DNA of 64,000 bases, from contig JAIRVT010000092.1 of NCBI GenBank assembly GCA_031253755.1, positions 1 through 64,000 of the forward strand, written 5' to 3'. This DNA is from Enterobacteriaceae bacterium (GTDB lineage Bacteria > Pseudomonadota > Gammaproteobacteria > Enterobacterales > Enterobacteriaceae). Positions within the stretch are counted from its first letter, which is position 1. The number at the start of each line of letters is the position of its first letter. Positions 8,360-17,799 of the stretch are shown piece after piece. The position numbers and the translations under genes were made by a program. The notes under the pieces were generated by a model. It did no database searches. It had not been told where the DNA came from and saw only the letters and a list, made by a program, of their open reading frames with translations.

Positions 8360-9934
8360 TTAACTGAAGACAATAGTATCTATAGAACCATTCCATATTT
8401 TACTATACTGTCCTTTTCCTCCGCCAGTAACAGAATATTGTATAGTTATCGGAGTAGTTCCCTGTAAATCAACGGAACCTGTATTTTCAATATCAACGAA
8501 AGGAATAGGAATATAATCTAGCGTTCCAGAACATGCCATTACTTTGATGTACTGTTTAGTAATTGCACCATTATTAGATGATGGGATTCTTAATGTTACT
8601 GTTATTGAAGTTCCATATGCTACTTTATTCTGAGTATTACCTGATACGCCCAACTCAATTCCTATATAAAGAGCAGTTCCACCATTAAGTATATAATCAG
8701 AAACATCGTTATAATCAATTACTGATCTTTCAGGTAAAATATACCCAGAAGTAGTTCCGAAACTAGAATATACGGTAGGTAATACAAATGAATTTTGTGG
8801 ATTAGATCCCCCAGACGGAGGAGAATATGTAAAATCTGCAAGAGTATATGATGTATATACTGGGCCTCGTGAGGTTGCCACATAATATCCCAAACTATTA
8901 GTTCCACTAGATTTTAATAACGTATATGGTAATTGATAAGCATACTTTCCAAGATTTGATAAATTTCCAACTTGGTAATAGTATTCTGTTAAAGTATCAT
9001 TAGCAACGAATAAAATATAATCAGTTTGAATTGCATCAGCATATGGATATATTTTTACGTCAAAGCTTGTTTCATTATCTACCGGAGTAATAATGTTATT
9101 ATTAAGTTGTAATATTTCTGGAACATCTGGATGTATGACTGATTGTTCAGAAAGTGCTTTATTTATGATGAATAGAGGGGTTTTTGCATTAACTGTAACC
9201 AAGCTATTATGAACAGAAGAAACCAGATGTAATACAGAACTAGGGCTCTCTGAAGGATACATCTGAAATTCAAGTTTACCTGTTGTGTCCGTAGTTAACC
9301 TGATAAATTCAAAGTTAGAATTTGCATCTTTTATAGGAGTTAATGTATCATTATTATGACTATCTGTAATTTTAAATAAACTCAAAGCGTTTAGAGAGTT
9401 TACTCCTACTATCATATTTAACTTAGGAATTGGATTACCTTTTTTATCTAATATTACCGTTGATACGGTTACTGACGGATCCTTATTTGAATTAGTGGGA
9501 GTTTCAATAGAAACTTTATCAAAAGTTAATGACAATGTACTACTATCAAGATCCACAACATAATAACTAATTTTTTGATTTGGTAGCTCTGAAGGATTAG
9601 TCGAATTTATTTGGATATCGTGAGATTTTTCAGGAACAATCCCATCTTTAACGACAAGACTAAGTGCAGCACTAATATATGTAAGATCATTAGATAATTT
9701 TTGATTTAAAAGAGTAACAGTTGCCCATGCATCTTCACTTGGAACTGAAACTGCTATTGTTGGTGCATTAGCTAAAGTAAATTTGTTGGAACTCTGTATC
9801 TTTAAATTTAACTGAAAAACTTGATTTGACAATATTGATGAATTTGGTGGGAGTGGAACACCATCAGATGTAGTAATTGTAATAACTGGAGGAGTAGGTA
9901 CTAAAACTTGATTAGATTCTTGATACTGTAACAT
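8360..9934 (-). CDS. Unrecognised protein with Ig-like repeats
   Basis: 524 residues, start ATG 9934 with AAAGG 8 nt upstream. No signal peptide or membrane segment. The protein starts directly with a Pro/Thr-rich beta segment (VPTPPVITITTSDGVPLPPNSS) and continues through several ~90-130-residue beta-rich stretches. One of these (VSTVILDKKGNPIPKLNMIVGVNS...TDTTGKLEFQMYPSES) has the layout of bacterial Ig-like group 1 or invasin modules: a gain-of-function strand, then a T-D-x-x-G-x-L/A turn. The C-terminal ~150 residues include YGTSITVTLRIP and PITIQYSVTGGG. No known family recognised. First gene of the minus-strand group 9934-6242; the 104-nt gap to the next gene has no clear terminator. 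Confidence 0.65.
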   Translation of the reverse strand: MLQYQESNQVLVPTPPVITITTSDGVPLPPNSSILSNQVFQLNLKIQSSNKFTLANAPTIAVSVPSEDAWATVTLLNQKLSNDLTYISAALSLVVKDGIVPEKSHDIQINSTNPSELPNQKISYYVVDLDSSTLSLTFDKVSIETPTNSNKDPSVTVSTVILDKKGNPIPKLNMIVGVNSLNALSLFKITDSHNNDTLTPIKDANSNFEFIRLTTDTTGKLEFQMYPSESPSSVLHLVSSVHNSLVTVNAKTPLFIINKALSEQSVIHPDVPEILQLNNNIITPVDNETSFDVKIYPYADAIQTDYILFVANDTLTEYYYQVGNLSNLGKYAYQLPYTLLKSSGTNSLGYYVATSRGPVYTSYTLADFTYSPPSGGSNPQNSFVLPTVYSSFGTTSGYILPERSVIDYNDVSDYILNGGTALYIGIELGVSGNTQNKVAYGTSITVTLRIPSSNNGAITKQYIKVMACSGTLDYIPIPFVDIENTGSVDLQGTTPITIQYSVTGGGKGQYSKIWNGSIDTIVFS

Positions 9935-10289
9935 AATTAATACCTTTTATTGAGTTAAATTAATATCTTATGAATCACAAAATAAAAATAGCTAGTTATT
10001 AATGATTACTGATTTAACTATAACTAATGTATCAACACATATTACAATTATGAAAATTTTTTAGCTTAAATATATCAGAATAACTCAATCTATCTTTCAG
10101 AAGTTTATTATAAAGATGATTAGATGTTATTTTTTAAAAGTAAAGCGTATTTAACTACGAAATATAAAATACTGTCAAGTAATAAACAGTATATATTATC
10201 TGTTAATATTTTTGACTATATATTAATTTATCTAAACTTCAATTTTATAAATTAATATCGCTATATTAATTTATAATAAGGGGGATTTT
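9935..10289. other. AT-rich intergenic region
   Basis: About 355 bases of extremely AT-rich sequence with no open frame worth calling. It should hold the promoter of the minus-strand gene group 9934-6242. Nothing else is recognised; composition changes abruptly to moderate GC near 10,285 where the intron fragment begins. Confidence 0.5.
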
Positions 10290-10475
10290 TCAGAGCGAGA
10301 GCGTGAGGGCTCTGTCGGTGCGCTGGACAAAGCTGCACTGATCTTGCGGGTGAAAGCTGCACTGATCTTGCGGGTGAAAGTCCCGTCGTAGAAGGTTAGC
10401 CAGACCACTACGTAGGAGAGCGTAAAAATCTATGGTCGCCCTCGTTTTTGCAACACTCATTTTGATGAATATTGG
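10290..10475 (+). mobile_element. Probable group II intron 5' fragment
   Basis: This segment has the look of domain I of a bacterial group II intron: GAGCGAGAGCGTGAGGGCTC, then GCGGGTGAAAGTCCCG and TTAGCCAGACCACTACGTAGG. It carries a perfect tandem duplication of 24 bp (10329-10352 and 10353-10376) that ends just before AAAGTCCCG. No maturase frame follows. The orientation is the same as the truncated maturase at 1-549, so both may derive from related introns that bracket the AT-rich island. This is recognised by pattern, not by folding. Confidence 0.45.
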
Positions 10476-10686
10476 GTTTGCTTAAATCTATCCGGCGTCA
10501 TGATAGGCAAGGAGCCTGCGCCTCGATGAGTTCCGCGCCTGATGAACCTTAAAAGTCTGTCGGCTTCAAGGAGCCAATTTTTATGCCAGGTTTCACATCA
10601 GGCCGGTAGGCCGTTCATGTCATCAATTATCAATCTTCGCAAAACCAGTGGGGTCACATTTAAATCGGTTTACAATGACGCCTGCT

Positions 10687-11127
10687 TTAGGCAACAAATA
10701 CCGTGTGTTGTGTCGTTATGGCCCACGCTATCCGGGCGAGTTTGTTAGCCAGCGCACAGGCCACAATATTAGAATGCTTTTGTTCAAGTTGCTGCTTAAC
10801 CCAGTCAGCCAGTTTGCCCTTTCTATGCTCAATATGCATTATGAACGTTCGGGCACAGAGCACCAACAGTTGCCGGAGTGTCTTGTTACCCCGTTTACTG
10901 ATCCCCAGTAAGGTTGTCTTTCCCCCGGTACTGTACTGGCGGGGAACCAATCCCGTCGAGGCTGCAAAATCCCGGCTGTGGGCATATTGCTTTCCATCAC
11001 CCAGTTGCGAGGAAAACACACTCGCCGTAATGGGACCAACACCGGGAATAGTCATCAGCCGCTGCCCGGTATCATCCTGAGTAATCTCCTGTGGCAAGGC
11101 GGTTTCAATCTCGGTGATTTGTTGCAC
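10687..11127 (-). pseudogene. IS110-family transposase, C-terminal fragment
   Basis: The 146 codons match the C-terminal (Transposase_20) half of IS110/IS116/IS902-type enzymes, with the diagnostic MTIPGVGPITASVFSSQLGD followed by FAASTGLVPRQYSTGGKTTLLGISKRGNKTLRQLLV. The N-terminal DEDD catalytic half is missing. Reading upstream in frame (S-D-Y-W) meets a stop at about 11,140, exactly where IS1-like sequence begins. The fragment is therefore an inactive remnant joined to a second element. Confidence 0.9.
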
Positions 11128-11129
11128 CC

Positions 11130-11323
11130 AATAGTCAGATTACCTTTGGAAGATAGTATTCACGTTCAATGAACGTCCCTATCACTTTGTCATGCATTTC
11201 TTCGGATTTGGAATAGCCGATCATTTTCCGGTTCAATCTTTTGATGCGAGTACGCAGACCTTCTCTGCTTTATGACAGTAACGACAAATCACATCAACTT
11301 AATGATTGGGAGCATGACCGTTA
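11130..11323 (-). mobile_element. IS1-family remnant (insA start joined to insB end)
   Basis: Read on the minus strand, 11303-11268 gives DVICRYCHKAEKV, the InsA zinc-finger start of IS1-type elements. It is followed at about 11262-11140 by LRTRIKRLNRKMIGYSKSEE and then DKVIGTFIEREYYL, the InsB C-terminus. The middle of the element is deleted. A plausible terminal repeat (GGTCATGCTCCCAATCATTAA) lies at about 11303-11323. The other end is cut by the IS110 fragment. Non-functional. Confidence 0.75.
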
Positions 11324-11558
11324 TTGTGTATCTGAGTAAATAATGGACACAAAACATTAACACCCCCTCATGAGCCTTGCCATGATCGGTTTTTTCTCGT
11401 AGTCTTTTCTGATGATAAGCTGAACCGTTTCAGTCTCTGGATGCAAAATGTCTTGTCTGTCACAATCTGGTTAATTTTATGACGAATCATTCATACAATT
11501 TGCAGTTGCTCAGTTATTCTAATCCGTTGCGTGTTCACAGATAAATTCAGGGAGTAAC

Positions 11559-12581
11559 ATGACAATCAGGGTAGCGATTAACGGTTTCGGGAGAATAGGG
11601 CGCAGTGTCCTGCGTGCTCTCTACGAATCCGGGCGTCGGACTGAAATTGCCGTTATTGCGATTAATGAGTTAGCGAATGCCGAAGGTATGGCTCACTTGT
11701 TGAAATACGATTCCAGTCATGGGCGGTTTGCATGGGATGTACATCTGAACAATGATGTACTGCATGTCGGAGATGACAGTATCTGGCTGTTTCATCAACC
11801 TGATATCGCAGACTTGCCGTGGAAAGAACTGGATATTGATATTGTGCTCGACTGTACCGGCAAATACGGTGATCGAGTTGATGGAGAGGCTCATCTTCTC
11901 AGTGGCGCCAAAAAAGTGCTGTTTGCCCATCCGGGAGGAAATGATCTGGATGCAACGGTGGTGTATGGTGTGAATCATGATTCACTGACCGCCGACGATC
12001 GTATTGTTTCTAACGCATCCTGTACGACAAATTGCATTATTCCCATTATTAAAGTGCTGGATGATGCCTTCAATATTGAATCTGGTACGGTGACAACAAT
12101 TCACGCATCCATGAATGATCAGCCCGTAATTGATGCTTATCACCGTGATTTACGCCGGACCCGTGCGGCCAGTCAATCGATCATTCCTGTCGATACCAAG
12201 CTGGCAGCCGGAATAACCCGTATCTTTCCCAAATTCAGTAATCGGTTTGAAGCCATTTCCGTGCGAGTGCCGACGATCAACGTGACAGCGATTGACTTAA
12301 GCGTGACAGTCACTGCCGCTGTCGATGTCTTTGAGGTAAACCAACTACTGCAAAAATCAGCGACGAATTCGTTTCGTGGTATAGTGGATTTTACTGAATT
12401 ACCGTTGGTTTCAACGGATTTTAACCATGATCCCCACAGTGCCATCGTTGATGGTACACAAACAAGAGTGAGCGGAAACCACCTAATCAAAACACTGGTC
12501 TGGTGTGATAATGAGTGGGGTTTTGCCAATCGTATGCTTGATACCACGCTGGCAATGGCCGCGAAGGGCTTCAAGCAATAA
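11559..12581 (+). CDS. epd: D-erythrose-4-phosphate dehydrogenase
   Basis: NAD-dependent oxidation of erythrose 4-phosphate to 4-phosphoerythronate, the first step of the pyridoxal 5'-phosphate branch in gammaproteobacteria. The 340 residues have the GAPDH fold: Rossmann motif [15 protein letters not shown] at the N-terminus, catalytic Cys in NASCTTNC (about residue 154), and the Epd-type [14 protein letters not shown] stretch. Length and the neighbouring pgk and fbaA match the conserved enterobacterial epd-pgk-fbaA order and favour Epd over gapA. GGGAG lies upstream of the ATG. It begins ~235 nt after the IS1 remnant, which marks the right edge of the accessory island. Confidence 0.95.
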   Translation: MTIRVAINGFGRIGRSVLRALYESGRRTEIAVIAINELANAEGMAHLLKYDSSHGRFAWDVHLNNDVLHVGDDSIWLFHQPDIADLPWKELDIDIVLDCTGKYGDRVDGEAHLLSGAKKVLFAHPGGNDLDATVVYGVNHDSLTADDRIVSNASCTTNCIIPIIKVLDDAFNIESGTVTTIHASMNDQPVIDAYHRDLRRTRAASQSIIPVDTKLAAGITRIFPKFSNRFEAISVRVPTINVTAIDLSVTVTAAVDVFEVNQLLQKSATNSFRGIVDFTELPLVSTDFNHDPHSAIVDGTQTRVSGNHLIKTLVWCDNEWGFANRMLDTTLAMAAKGFKQ

Positions 12582-12683
12582 GACTCAAGTATGGGGTTCA
12601 AATAAATCTTCTGTTTCCATCCGGTATACGAAAGAAGGCAGAAGATTGAGTAATTTTACAAAGAATCAATGAGAGGATTCACC

Positions 12684-13850
12684 ATGTCTGTAATTAAGAT
12701 GACTGATTTAGATCTGGCGGGTAAACGTGTTCTGATCCGTGCTGATCTGAATGTGCCTGTAAAAGATGGCAAAGTGACTTCTGATGCGCGTATCCGTGCA
12801 TCTTTGCCGACTATTGAGGCTGCACTGAGTCAGGGAGCCAAAGTCATGGTTACTTCTCACCTGGGGCGCCCGACGGAAGGAGAATACACCGATGAATTCT
12901 CACTGCAACCTGTCGTTGATTACCTGAAAGGTGCTCTTTCTTCTCCTGTCCGTCTGGCAAAAGAGTATCTGGATGGCGTTGAAGTGGCGGAAGGCGAATT
13001 AGTTGTTCTGGAGAATGTCCGCTTCAATAAAGGTGAGAAAAAAGACGACGAAACACTATCAAAACAGTATGCCGCACTGTGTGATATCTATGTCATGGAT
13101 GCTTTTGGTACAGCGCATCGTGCGCAGGCATCAACCCACGGCGTTGCAAAATTTGCACCGATCGCCTGTGCCGGTCCACTGTTATCCGGTGAACTGGAAG
13201 CGCTGGGCAAAGCACTGCACAATCCGGCTCGTCCGATGGTTGCGATTGTGGGCGGCTCTAAAGTTTCAACCAAACTGACAGTGCTCGATTCACTGTCAAA
13301 AATTGCTGACCAGCTGATTGTGGGTGGTGGCATCGCCAATACCTTTGTTGCCGCAGAAGGCCACAATGTTGGTCGTTCTTTATACGAAGATGATTTGATC
13401 CCTGAAGCGAAAAAACTGCTGGAGTGCTGTGATATTCCAGTGCCGACTGATGTTCGTGTGGCGACAGAGTTCTCTGAAACGGCGGAAGCAACGCTGAAAT
13501 CCACCAGCGATATTAAAGACGACGAGCAGATCCTTGATCTGGGCGACGCATCCGCAGAGCGTCTGGTTGAAATTCTGAAAGGGGCGAAAACCATTCTGTG
13601 GAACGGCCCTGTCGGTGTTTTTGAATTCCCTAATTTCCGTAAAGGAACCGAAATTGTTGCCCGTACCATTGCCGAGAGTGATGCTTTCTCCATTGCCGGT
13701 GGTGGCGACACGCTGGCAGCAATTGATCTGTTCGATATTGCAGACAAAATCTCTTACATCTCTACCGGTGGTGGCGCTTTCCTTGAATTTGTTGAAGGCA
13801 AAAAACTCCCCGCTGTTGTGATGCTGGAAGAACGTGCTAACAGTAATTAA
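12684..13850 (+). CDS. pgk: Phosphoglycerate kinase
   Basis: Interconverts 1,3-bisphosphoglycerate and ADP with 3-phosphoglycerate and ATP in glycolysis. The 388 residues from ATG 12684 fit the family (387 in E. coli); the longer frame starting at 12669 is rejected because GAGAGG sits 7 nt before 12684. Visible motifs: substrate-binding [12 protein letters not shown] and [21 protein letters not shown], and the C-terminal nucleotide loop GGGDTLAAI. It lies ~100 nt after epd and ~93 nt before fbaA, probably co-transcribed with both. Confidence 0.97.
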   Translation: MSVIKMTDLDLAGKRVLIRADLNVPVKDGKVTSDARIRASLPTIEAALSQGAKVMVTSHLGRPTEGEYTDEFSLQPVVDYLKGALSSPVRLAKEYLDGVEVAEGELVVLENVRFNKGEKKDDETLSKQYAALCDIYVMDAFGTAHRAQASTHGVAKFAPIACAGPLLSGELEALGKALHNPARPMVAIVGGSKVSTKLTVLDSLSKIADQLIVGGGIANTFVAAEGHNVGRSLYEDDLIPEAKKLLECCDIPVPTDVRVATEFSETAEATLKSTSDIKDDEQILDLGDASAERLVEILKGAKTILWNGPVGVFEFPNFRKGTEIVARTIAESDAFSIAGGGDTLAAIDLFDIADKISYISTGGGAFLEFVEGKKLPAVVMLEERANSN

Positions 13851-13889
13851 TGCTTTGTTATAACAGGTTTTAATAATAGATCGTGATAA

Positions 13890-13921
13890 CAGCCTGCGGT
13901 CGAACCCTGCGGGCTGTTTAA
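13890..13921 (+). terminator. Hairpin between pgk and fbaA
   Basis: The pgk-fbaA gap contains a GC-rich stem-loop (CAGCCTGCGG paired, with two G-U pairs, to CCTGCGGGCTG) followed by only a short T run. It could be a weak terminator, a processing site or an mRNA-stabilising hairpin. Partial read-through into fbaA is likely. Confidence 0.4.
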
Positions 13922-13943
13922 TGTCAATACAGGACCAGGTAAC

Positions 13944-15020
13944 ATGTCTAAAATTTTTGATTTCGTAAAACCGGGTGTCATCACAGGTGATGATGTTCAA
14001 AAAGTCTTTGCCATCGCAAAAGAACACAAATTTGCTTTACCCGCTGTTAACTGCGTGGGGACTGATTCCATCAATGCCGTACTGGAAACTGCTGCAAAAG
14101 TCCGTGCTCCGGTTATCATCCAGTTTTCCAATGGTGGCGCAGCCTTTGTTGCAGGCAAGGGATTGAAAGCAGAAGGCCAGCAAGCGGCAATTCTGGGGGC
14201 AATTTCCGGTGCTCACCACGTTCACCAGATGGCAGAGCATTATGGTGTGCCTGTTATCCTGCATACTGACCACTGCGCCCGTAAATTGCTGCCGTGGCTT
14301 GATGGTCTGTTGGACGCGGGCGAGAAGCATTATGCTCAGACGGGCAAACCATTGTTCTCTTCCCACATGATTGATTTGTCAGAAGAGTCTCTGGAAGAAA
14401 ATATCGAAATCTGTAGTCAGTATCTGGCGCGCATGGCGAAAATCGACATGACGCTGGAAATCGAACTGGGCTGTACTGGCGGCGAAGAAGACGGCGTTGA
14501 TAACAGCCATCTGGACAGCTCATCTCTGTATACTCAACCGGAAGATGTGGCTTACGCTTATGAGAAACTGAACGCGATTAGCCCACGTTTCACCATTGCG
14601 GCCTCTTTCGGTAACGTTCACGGTGTTTACAAACCGGGGAACGTGAAACTGACGCCAAAAATCCTGCGCAATTCACAGGACTACGTTTCTGAGAAGTTCA
14701 ACCTGCCACACAACAGCCTGGATTTCGTTTTCCACGGCGGTTCCGGTTCAACCGCAGAAGAAATTCAGGAAGCGGTCAGCTACGGCGTTATCAAAATGAA
14801 TATCGATACCGATACCCAATGGGCGACTTGGGAAGGTATTCTGAACTACTACAAAAAGAATGAAGGCTACCTGCAAGGCCAATTGGGTAACCCGGAAGGC
14901 GCGGATAAACCGAATAAGAAATTCTATGATCCACGCGTCTGGCTGCGTGCAGGCCAGTCTTCGATGATTGTTCGTCTGGAACAGGCTTTCAAAGAGCTGA
15001 ACGCGGTTGATGTGCTGTAA
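13944..15020 (+). CDS. fbaA: Class II fructose-bisphosphate aldolase
   Basis: Zn-dependent aldolase cleaving fructose 1,6-bisphosphate to DHAP and glyceraldehyde 3-phosphate. The 358 residues match enterobacterial FbaA. Zn and catalytic residues are visible in HTDHCARKLLPWLDG (first Zn His and catalytic Asp), the ELGCTGGEEDGVD loop, ASFGNVHGVYKPGN (Zn His) and FHGGSGST (Zn His and phosphate loop). Start ATG 13944 follows AGGACCAGGT. It is the last gene of the epd-pgk-fbaA unit and is followed by a strong terminator. Confidence 0.97.
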   Translation: MSKIFDFVKPGVITGDDVQKVFAIAKEHKFALPAVNCVGTDSINAVLETAAKVRAPVIIQFSNGGAAFVAGKGLKAEGQQAAILGAISGAHHVHQMAEHYGVPVILHTDHCARKLLPWLDGLLDAGEKHYAQTGKPLFSSHMIDLSEESLEENIEICSQYLARMAKIDMTLEIELGCTGGEEDGVDNSHLDSSSLYTQPEDVAYAYEKLNAISPRFTIAASFGNVHGVYKPGNVKLTPKILRNSQDYVSEKFNLPHNSLDFVFHGGSGSTAEEIQEAVSYGVIKMNIDTDTQWATWEGILNYYKKNEGYLQGQLGNPEGADKPNKKFYDPRVWLRAGQSSMIVRLEQAFKELNAVDVL

Positions 15021-15062
15021 TTCTTAATGGCTGATGGCACTTATAAGCTGAACCATTGAATA

Positions 15063-15093
15063 AAATACCCGCTCAACTGAGCGGGTATTTTTT
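15063..15093. terminator. Bidirectional terminator between fbaA and dtpB
   Basis: A perfect 12-bp stem (AAATACCCGCTC, loop AACT, GAGCGGGTATTT) is flanked by A's and T's on both sides. It can act as a rho-independent terminator for fbaA on the plus strand and for dtpB on the minus strand. Confidence 0.9.
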
Positions 15094-15131
15094 ATCGAAA
15101 CGTTTTTAATCCGATCGTCGCAGATGGCTTG

Positions 15132-16598
15132 TTACGCCTTCGCTTCACCTTTCATGATGCGGTTCAGCCACGGCACCATACAGGCCATAATCACGGCAAC
15201 CACCAACGTCGCAATACCGATTTTACCGAATACGTCGGTATAAATTGGCAGCGTTTGCAGCGGATCAGTAACACCGGCGGGTACGGCGGTAAATGTCGCG
15301 ACATAACTCCCTAATATCGATGCGACAGCAGTGCACAAAAACCACATACCCATAATAAATCCGGTCAGATAACTGGGAACAAATGCCGCGACCATTGCCA
15401 GCCCCAACGCACTGATCATCAGTTCGCCAACACTCTGGAACAGGTAAACCAGCACGATAATCCACGGTGAAGTGATGCCATGCTCATTAGCAAATAAACC
15501 TGCTGACGCGGCAATTAAAAAGCCGAAAGAGCATAAGAACATGCCAAAAGTAAACTTGGTTGGCATGGAAAAGTCTTTTCCTTTTGCACCGAGGCGAGTG
15601 TAAACCACAGCCAGAATGGGGCTGACAACAATGATCCAGAATGGGTTCAATGCCTGAAAGCTGATAGGGTTGATATGAAAACCGAGGAGCTGGGGTTCAA
15701 CATTGTTGATGGCAAAGAAATTGAGGGACGTTGGCATCTGGTTGTACAGCATAAAGAAAATAATCGCCTGAATCATCAGAATAAACGCGACAAACATCTT
15801 ATTGCGAGCCATTTTGTCCTGTTTAAACGCCTGCCAGAAGAAAATAATCACCACAATAGACGTAATTGTGGCGAGCACCATATTAGCAACGTCGATATGG
15901 TGTAATAACCATGCGCAGATACCTATCGCCACCAATGCACCGAGTACAATTAAAAGCAAGATCAGGTAGTTAAGCGGCTTGCTATCAGGTGCAGAGCCAA
16001 TATTACGTACCATATGGCGACAAGTAATATAAACCAGTAAGGCGACAATCAGCCCGACTCCACAGATGTTATAAGTGACGGCATAGCCATATTTATCGGC
16101 AATAACAGGAGCAAGGGAAAGGGAAAACAGCGAGCCCAGATTGACCGACATGTAGAAGAGGGTAAATGCACCATCCAAACGTGGATCTTTTGGCGGGTAA
16201 CATTTTGCCAGCAGGCTGGAGGGATTCGCCTTGAAAAAACCGTTACCGACAGCAACGGTACCCAGCGCATAAAAAATCAGCGTAGGTCTCATGATAGAAA
16301 GGCCAATCATGAAATAGCCAATGGCCATAATAATGGCACCCAGAACGATAGTTCGCTTGGTGCCCAGTATGTGGTCACCGACATAACCGCCGATGGAAAT
16401 CAGGCCGTAAACCAGTGCCGTAAATGCACCGAAAGTAATAAATGCCTGTGCTTCTGAAAAACCAAGTTGCTTAACGAAGTAAACAGCAAGAATGCCCTGA
16501 ACGCCGTAGTAGCCAAATCTTTCCCATAATTCGACAAAAAAGATCATGAAAAAGGGTTTCGGTTGATCCCATAAACCGGATGGAGCTGTTTTACTCAT
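15132..16598 (-). CDS. dtpB: Di/tripeptide permease (POT/PTR family)
   Basis: Proton-coupled uptake of di- and tripeptides across the inner membrane. The 488 residues have about 14 membrane segments. The POT signature [10 protein letters not shown] is near residue 25 and FYMSVNLGS near residue 150; [15 protein letters not shown] and [14 protein letters not shown] also match the family. The start I use (ATG 16598) has AGAGG 9 nt upstream and gives the length of E. coli DtpB; the longer frame from 16634 is less likely. Over its length it reads closer to DtpB than DtpA. It stands alone, converging on fbaA, with 380 nt of leader. Confidence 0.9.
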   Translation of the reverse strand: MSKTAPSGLWDQPKPFFMIFFVELWERFGYYGVQGILAVYFVKQLGFSEAQAFITFGAFTALVYGLISIGGYVGDHILGTKRTIVLGAIIMAIGYFMIGLSIMRPTLIFYALGTVAVGNGFFKANPSSLLAKCYPPKDPRLDGAFTLFYMSVNLGSLFSLSLAPVIADKYGYAVTYNICGVGLIVALLVYITCRHMVRNIGSAPDSKPLNYLILLLIVLGALVAIGICAWLLHHIDVANMVLATITSIVVIIFFWQAFKQDKMARNKMFVAFILMIQAIIFFMLYNQMPTSLNFFAINNVEPQLLGFHINPISFQALNPFWIIVVSPILAVVYTRLGAKGKDFSMPTKFTFGMFLCSFGFLIAASAGLFANEHGITSPWIIVLVYLFQSVGELMISALGLAMVAAFVPSYLTGFIMGMWFLCTAVASILGSYVATFTAVPAGVTDPLQTLPIYTDVFGKIGIATLVVAVIMACMVPWLNRIMKGEAKA

Positions 16599-16979
16599 AA
16601 GTAATAGCCTCTGTAGAGTCATTCCAATGGACAATACATCCAGAGTTATACTGTTGTTAACACGTGGGTAACATAATGTATTGCATAGGTTGTGATATTG
16701 TTTATTTATTAAATGTGATCGTGAAGCGCGGCAGATTAATACACTGGTACGATATCTTCTTGGTGGTTGATCACACTAACGCAAAAATTAATACCAGATT
16801 TACCAGAATATTCATTAAATGAATGAAATAATTATCTATAAATGGAGTTAACTGTTGTTAAATAAAACGATTTGGCTGTTATTTAATCTTTGCCATTTCG
16901 TTTATACCCCTCGCCTTTCGAGGTACATCTTATATCTCTCTGCGCAGCGGGAAGATAGTTGGATTGGCATAAAAAGGAA
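16599..16979. other. Leader of dtpB and small repeat
   Basis: No gene is seen. The part nearest dtpB is AT-rich and should contain its promoter; no operator can be assigned with confidence. The distal part carries a degenerate copy of the dispersed inverted-repeat family (16904-16956). Confidence 0.5.
16904..16956. repeat. Degenerate copy of the dispersed inverted-repeat element
   Basis: Contains CCTCGCCTTTCGAGGTACAT followed by CTTATAT and CTGCGCAGCGGG. This matches the copy at 53605-53667 almost base for base and, at its head, the terminal repeat of the 124-bp element at 17247-17370. Confidence 0.6.
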
Positions 16980-17718
16980 TTACATTTTCCATAAGAGATG
17001 AACATACGGGGAAAGCGTAAAGCACAATAAACAGACTCCGCCTATGATATTAATCAATCGGCTCACAATGCTGAAATTTATTTTTCTGGTAACAAGGATG
17101 ACGATATAACCAAAAAATAATAACCATATTGTCAGGATCATAATATGAATAGAAGCAAGAGTAATAAAATCCAATACACTAATCTGATTTGAAGTTAAGA
17201 AACTGGGCACAACAGTAAGATATAATATAATTGCTTTTATATTCATATATCCGTCGTCTTTCAAGCTGCCTCTTTGTTGGCTGCGCTCGCTCACCCCAGT
17301 CGCATAGTTATCTATGCTCAGGGGATTCGCTCTCTTGCCGCCGCGATGCAACTCGAAATCCATAGGATATAATATTGGCAATGTAGGCATCTTTTATTGT
17401 GGCAATTTTCGTATTTTTACCTGTAATAATTTTATCTGAGGAAATACCATTTTTTATTAATATATAAGAAAGATAGATTAAATAAATTGTTCCCGTGATT
17501 TTTATCGTATTAATGGCCAGCGGGTATTCCGCCACGATACCCGTAATACCTAAACCTACCAGCAATGCGTGAGTATAAATGCCCAACGCCGTCCCAACGA
17601 TAACAAATAATAATCCCTTGATGCCGTTGTTGATGGCATTTGCCATGCCGAGAGTGAAACTGGCTCCCGGCGATAAAGCGATCGGTAATATTGTCAGAAT
17701 AAAACTTAAAATATGCAA
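16980..17718 (-). pseudogene. LysE/RhtB-family exporter interrupted by a 124-bp element
   Basis: The N-terminal part (17718 down to 17371) reads MHILSFILTILPIALSPGASFTLGM...GITGIVAEYP...AYIANI, the first ~115 residues of a RhtB/LysE-type amino-acid or homoserine-lactone exporter, with the family SPGP-like SPGAS motif. The C-terminal part (17246 down to 16980) continues NIKAIILYLTVVPSFLTS, the expected N-x-K-A helix, and three further membrane segments. Between them lies a 124-bp repeat element carrying a stop in the incoming frame. Removing exactly 124 bp rejoins the two parts in frame (A-N-I-M-N-I-K-A). The gene is therefore a recent-looking insertion mutant. It lies downstream of hpaC. Confidence 0.85.
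17247..17370. repeat. 124-bp MITE-like element, full copy
   Basis: Ends are inverted repeats: ATATCC at the left and GGATAT at the right. The next ~17 bases also pair imperfectly (left CGTCTTTCAAGCTGC; right end on the other strand TGGATTTCGAGTTGC). The middle contains TTGGCTGCGCTCGCTCACCC and ATCTATGCTCAGGGGATTCG. It is too short to encode a transposase, so it would be moved in trans. Related partial copies occur at 16904, 24871, 26897, 33117, 53605, 56678 and 58697 in this window. Confidence 0.8.
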
Positions 17719-17747
17719 AATTTCACCTGTGCAGCCAGCATAACAAA

Positions 17748-17768
17748 TACAGGGCGTAATGCCCTGTA
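17748..17768 (-). terminator. Hairpin downstream of hpaC
   Basis: Perfect 8-bp stem TACAGGGC-GTAAT-GCCCTGTA between the hpaC stop (17800) and the exporter start. It has no long T run, so it may be a terminator or only an mRNA 3' end structure for hpaBC. Confidence 0.5.
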
Positions 17769-17799
17769 CTTAATCATATACGTTTTTGCGATATCCGAC

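Noticed and set aside
10542..10911. Overlapping plus-strand frames (10542-10748, 10648-10911)
   Set aside because: They run through remnant sequence and antisense to the IS110 fragment; the minus-strand transposase reading is clearly the real one.
11559..12581. gapA (glyceraldehyde-3-phosphate dehydrogenase)
   Set aside because: Position before pgk-fbaA and the Epd-type sequence around [14 protein letters not shown] favour epd.
15132..16634. Longer start for dtpB at 16634
   Set aside because: The internal ATG at 16598 has a proper AGAGG and gives the family length.
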